A stretch of DNA of 6,434 nucleotides from Candidatus Borrarchaeota archaeon. GTDB taxonomy: Archaea; Asgardarchaeota; Sifarchaeia; Borrarchaeales; Borrarchaeaceae. The notes beneath the pieces were generated by a model. That model saw nothing but the letters and a program-made list of their open reading frames with translations. It did no database searches and had not been told where the DNA came from. The stretch's first letter is position 1; each line of letters begins with the position of its first letter. Made by a program: the position numbers and the translations under genes. This document shows, in pieces, positions 5,342 to 6,434 of this stretch. Where the stretch lies: positions 1 to 6,434 of the forward strand of contig JAEORY010000234.1 of the NCBI GenBank assembly GCA_016840645.1. Reading direction: 5' to 3'.

Positions 5342-5385
5342 TTTTATGAAAAGGGCAAGTAAATGTTTTCTTCAGACTTACCAGA

Positions 5386-5600
5386 TTACCATTGGTCGTA
5401 ATGAATTCTTGATTCATTATACCGATTTGCTGGAGGCTTTTGTTCTGCAGGATAGCCGATAGGAATCACTGAAAAAGGGATGACATGTTCAGGAATGCCT
5501 AATAGTTTTTGAAGAGACTTTATGCGATCTTCTCTTGAGTAAAAACCCAACCATACTGCCCCCAATCCTTTAGCTTGAGTTGCAATCAAAATATTCAGAC
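5386..5600 (-). pseudogene. Nitroreductase family protein, C-terminal remnant (5' truncated)
   Basis: About 70 residues match the C-terminal third of FMN-dependent nitroreductases. LNILIATQAKGLGAVWLGFY corresponds to the family segment N-(I/L)-L-x-A-x-A-x-G-L-G-x-x-W-x-G-F, followed by LLGIPEHVIPFSVIPIGYPAE (in two blocks) and the C-terminal SRIHYDQW. Intact family members are about 170-200 residues, with an N-terminal RRSIRxF FMN-binding motif. Here nothing upstream resembles that half: homology stops at about 5600, next to the end of an unrelated frame (5595). No ribosome site precedes the first usable codon (TTG 5589). The fragment would lack half of the flavin site, so it is probably inactive. 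The break is sharp, suggesting insertion or deletion at this junction rather than point decay. Confidence 0.82.
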
Positions 5601-5786
5601 ATGGCCTTCTAAGTCCTCCTGGTATTCTCTGGTACGACTACCAACATCACGAACAAAAAAAAGAAGTTTATCTAATTCTTTCCAGCACCAGCGTGCTTTA
5701 GGATTATTAAAAAGTCGAATGATCAAAATCTCAGCTTGTTTGAGCTGACGAATACCTTTTATACTCATCTCGATATAATGTGTCAT
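5595..5786 (-). CDS. Hypothetical 63-aa helical protein, last frame of the small-ORF cluster
   Basis: Not recognised. The 63 residues are predicted mostly helical and are rich in Leu, Lys and Arg, with the segment KQAEILIIRLFNNPKARWCWKELDKLL in the middle (given here in outline only: hydrophobic ILIIRLF, then NNPKARWCW, then KELDKLLFF). The ATG overlaps the previous frame's stop as ATGA (5786-5783). There is no good ribosome site, so translation would need coupling or frameshifting. It may be the C-terminal part of one protein of about 120 residues whose gene now lies in three frames (5595-5967). The stop at 5595-5597 lies at the junction with the nitroreductase remnant, so the natural end of the protein may be missing. 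Confidence 0.5.
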   Translation of the reverse strand: MTHYIEMSIKGIRQLKQAEILIIRLFNNPKARWCWKELDKLLFFVRDVGSRTREYQEDLEGHV

Positions 5787-5860
5787 GTGATTACTTCCAT
5801 ATTCACAGACTCAGGGTAGAACTCATAGCAATTGGCCCAAGCAACCAGATGCGTACTCAT
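5783..5860 (-). CDS. Tiny 25-aa frame between two ATGA overlaps
   Basis: ATG at 5860 overlaps the preceding stop (ATGA, 5860-5857), and its own stop overlaps the next ATG (ATGA, 5786-5783). The translation, MSTHLVAWANCYEFYPES then VNMEVIT, is compositionally protein-like (W, C, Y, F) rather than low-complexity. In this frame the reading is open further upstream to a TAA near 5895, across a run of six A residues. The length is too short for a normal gene. It is more likely the middle piece of a longer protein, joined by frameshifts to 5857-5967 and 5595-5786. Confidence 0.35.
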   Translation of the reverse strand: MSTHLVAWANCYEFYPESVNMEVIT

Positions 5861-5967
5861 TCGCCCTGAGTTTTTACCTGTGTTTCTTTTTTCTTATCTA
5901 AGGTATATATCATGTCACGAACGAGTTTATTACATCGATTAATACGCTCTAGCACGTCTGTTGTCAT
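5857..5967 (-). CDS. Hypothetical 36-aa frame following the RHH gene
   Basis: Begins with MTTDVLERINRCNKLVRDM and continues with IYTLDKKKETQVKTQGE; helical and charged, not recognised. The ATG overlaps the stop of the ribbon-helix-helix gene as TAATG (5969-5965), and AAAAAGGAG precedes it by about 11 bases. This looks like a genuine gene start in a tightly packed operon. The run GAAAAAAG about 70-85 bases into the gene is a natural slippage point for the -1 shift that would join it to the next frame. Confidence 0.45.
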   Translation of the reverse strand: MTTDVLERINRCNKLVRDMIYTLDKKKETQVKTQGE

Positions 5968-6161
5968 TAGTCGTTAGTCTCCTTTTTGATTTCAGTAGAA
6001 ATAACAGATAGTTTTTCGAGTTTTTCCGTAATGCTTTTTCTAATAAAAGAACTCTAACTTTCGTCGGTAACTTCTCTGGCTCTAGTAATTAATTTCTTTA
6101 GTTTTGGTGACATATTCACCGCAACTTGAATACCTTCTTCATTATCTTCTTTTTTGGTCAT
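5967..6161 (-). pseudogene. Ribbon-helix-helix (CopG/Arc-like) protein with in-frame TAG
   Basis: A 65-codon frame that reads as a compact RHH DNA-binding protein except for TAG at 6056-6054 (codon 36). Residues 10-20 (GIQVAVNMSPK) supply the beta strand, LKKLITRAREV helix A, and after the stop SSFIRKSITEKLEKL helix B. In this family the position just before SxFIR is usually a polar or small residue, so a base change from a sense codon such as TAC, AAG or CAG is likely. The ATG at 6161 has AGGTG (6173-6169) seven bases upstream. Such proteins usually repress their own operon by binding inverted repeats, and a perfect one lies upstream at 6213-6236. As it stands, the product would be a 35-residue stub lacking helix B unless the TAG is read through. 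Confidence 0.72.
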
Positions 6162-6194
6162 TATCCGACACCTATGACCTTTCTATCCAAAACC

Positions 6195-6206
6195 TATATA
6201 TATTTA
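6195..6206. promoter_or_regulatory. TATA element shared by divergent genes
   Basis: TATATATATTTA and its complement TAAATATATATA are acceptable archaeal box A sequences in both directions. Leftward initiation would fall near 6175, just before AGGTG and the RHH ATG (6161). Rightward initiation would fall near 6226, just before GGTGA (6227-6231) and the GTG at 6238. The symmetry of spacing suggests a two-way promoter, or two overlapping ones. Confidence 0.6.
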
Positions 6207-6212
6207 TGAATT

Positions 6213-6236
6213 AATATTCACTATTTGGTGAATATT
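6213..6236. promoter_or_regulatory. Perfect inverted repeat, probable operator
   Basis: AATATTCAC (6213-6221) and its exact complement GTGAATATT (6228-6236) are separated by six bases. The repeat lies between the TATA element and the start of the rightward gene. It covers that gene's predicted transcription start and its ribosome site (GGTGA), and sits immediately upstream of the leftward promoter. The position fits an operator, with the adjacent RHH protein or the rightward helix-turn-helix protein as candidate binder. Confidence 0.65.
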
Positions 6237-6237
6237 G

Positions 6238-6434
6238 GTGTCTCGAATAGATAGTATGTCAATTCGATTGGCTATCCTAAAAACAGTGAAAAAAGAATCG
6301 AAAATGCTCTATACGGATCTATATCATATATTATGTGAACCAAAAACAGATAAAGAACCGATAATGTCCAACAAAACATTATGTAAATACTTACAACTTT
6401 TACAAAAAGAAGAACGATTATCTAAAAATGGTCA
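6238..6434 (+). CDS. Probable winged-helix/HTH regulator, N-terminal part (3' end outside window)
   Basis: The frame is open to the window edge. From the ATG at 6256 it reads MSIRLAILKTVKKESKML, then YTDLYHILCEP, then MSNKTLCKYLQLLQKEERLSKNG. This has the look of a winged helix: a first helix, a second helix (YTDLYHIL), a recognition-like helix (SNKTLCKYLQLLQKE) and the beginning of a wing (RLSKNG). GTG at 6238 is equally possible and is preferred by its spacing to GGTGA (6227-6231, six bases); it would add six residues. The gene is divergent from the RHH cluster and shares its promoter region, a regulator arrangement common on archaeal plasmids and viruses. The family cannot be named from 59-65 residues. 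Confidence 0.6.
   Translation, partial: MSRIDSMSIRLAILKTVKKESKMLYTDLYHILCEPKTDKEPIMSNKTLCKYLQLLQKEERLSKNG

Noticed and set aside
4950..5417. 155-codon minus-strand frame spanning tRNA-Arg 5' end, rubredoxin-like gene and nitroreductase end
   Set aside because: Overlaps a structural RNA and a cysteine-pair protein in another frame; its translation has no family features.
5595..5967. Accessory (Avd-like four-helix) protein or reverse-transcriptase tail of a diversity-generating retroelement
   Set aside because: A faint resemblance in helical composition only; no reverse-transcriptase YxDD motif, template repeat or variable repeat is present in the window.
1..6434. CRISPR array or insertion-sequence transposase
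   Set aside because: No regularly spaced repeats and no DDE, HUH or serine-recombinase motif in any visible frame.

Overview
The window looks archaeal. The evidence is a presenilin-type GxGD intramembrane protease of the archaeal kind, an encoded-CCA tRNA with two introns at non-canonical positions (one with a textbook bulge-helix-bulge splice motif), A/T-rich TATA boxes about 25 nt ahead of genes, and AGGTGA-type Shine-Dalgarno sites. AT-rich DNA, a flavodoxin-like protein and a rubredoxin-like protein suggest an anaerobe. Multiple intron positions in one tRNA fit Thermoproteota/Bathyarchaeia or a related TACK/Asgard lineage, but the lineage is inference.

Left part (1-3165), ordinary chromosomal genes: the C-terminal end of a family-4 glycosyltransferase (+), a presenilin/signal-peptide-peptidase-like membrane protease (-) whose end overlaps it tail-to-tail, thiamine-monophosphate kinase thiL (+) starting inside a triple 10-bp tandem repeat, then a probable two-gene unit of a flavodoxin-like protein and an 87-residue leucine-rich-repeat protein.

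Middle part (3166-4964), a tRNA-bounded insertion-like segment: an orphan tRNA 3' end (3208-3232), an AT-rich gap, a double-motif LAGLIDADG homing endonuclease with a C-terminal winged helix that is interrupted by one in-frame TAA, a 198-nt gap (4629-4826) with no recognisable gene, and an intact tRNA-Arg(UCU) on the minus strand with one intron in the variable region and one in the T loop. The orphan tRNA end and the tRNA-Arg end share a 12-bp direct repeat (TGGCGGGCCCGG), so the endonuclease sits between two tRNA 3' ends.

Right part (4965-6434): a 59-residue rubredoxin-like protein (-), then only the C-terminal third of a nitroreductase (-), cut off where an unrelated minus-strand cluster of tiny overlapping frames begins. 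That cluster starts with a ribbon-helix-helix protein broken by an in-frame TAG and continues through three small frames joined by TAATG/ATGA overlaps. Its promoter region holds a TATA element usable in both directions and a perfect 9-6-9 inverted repeat, followed by a divergent helix-turn-helix-like gene running off the window. This is best read as the edge of a decaying integrated plasmid or virus that disrupted the nitroreductase gene.
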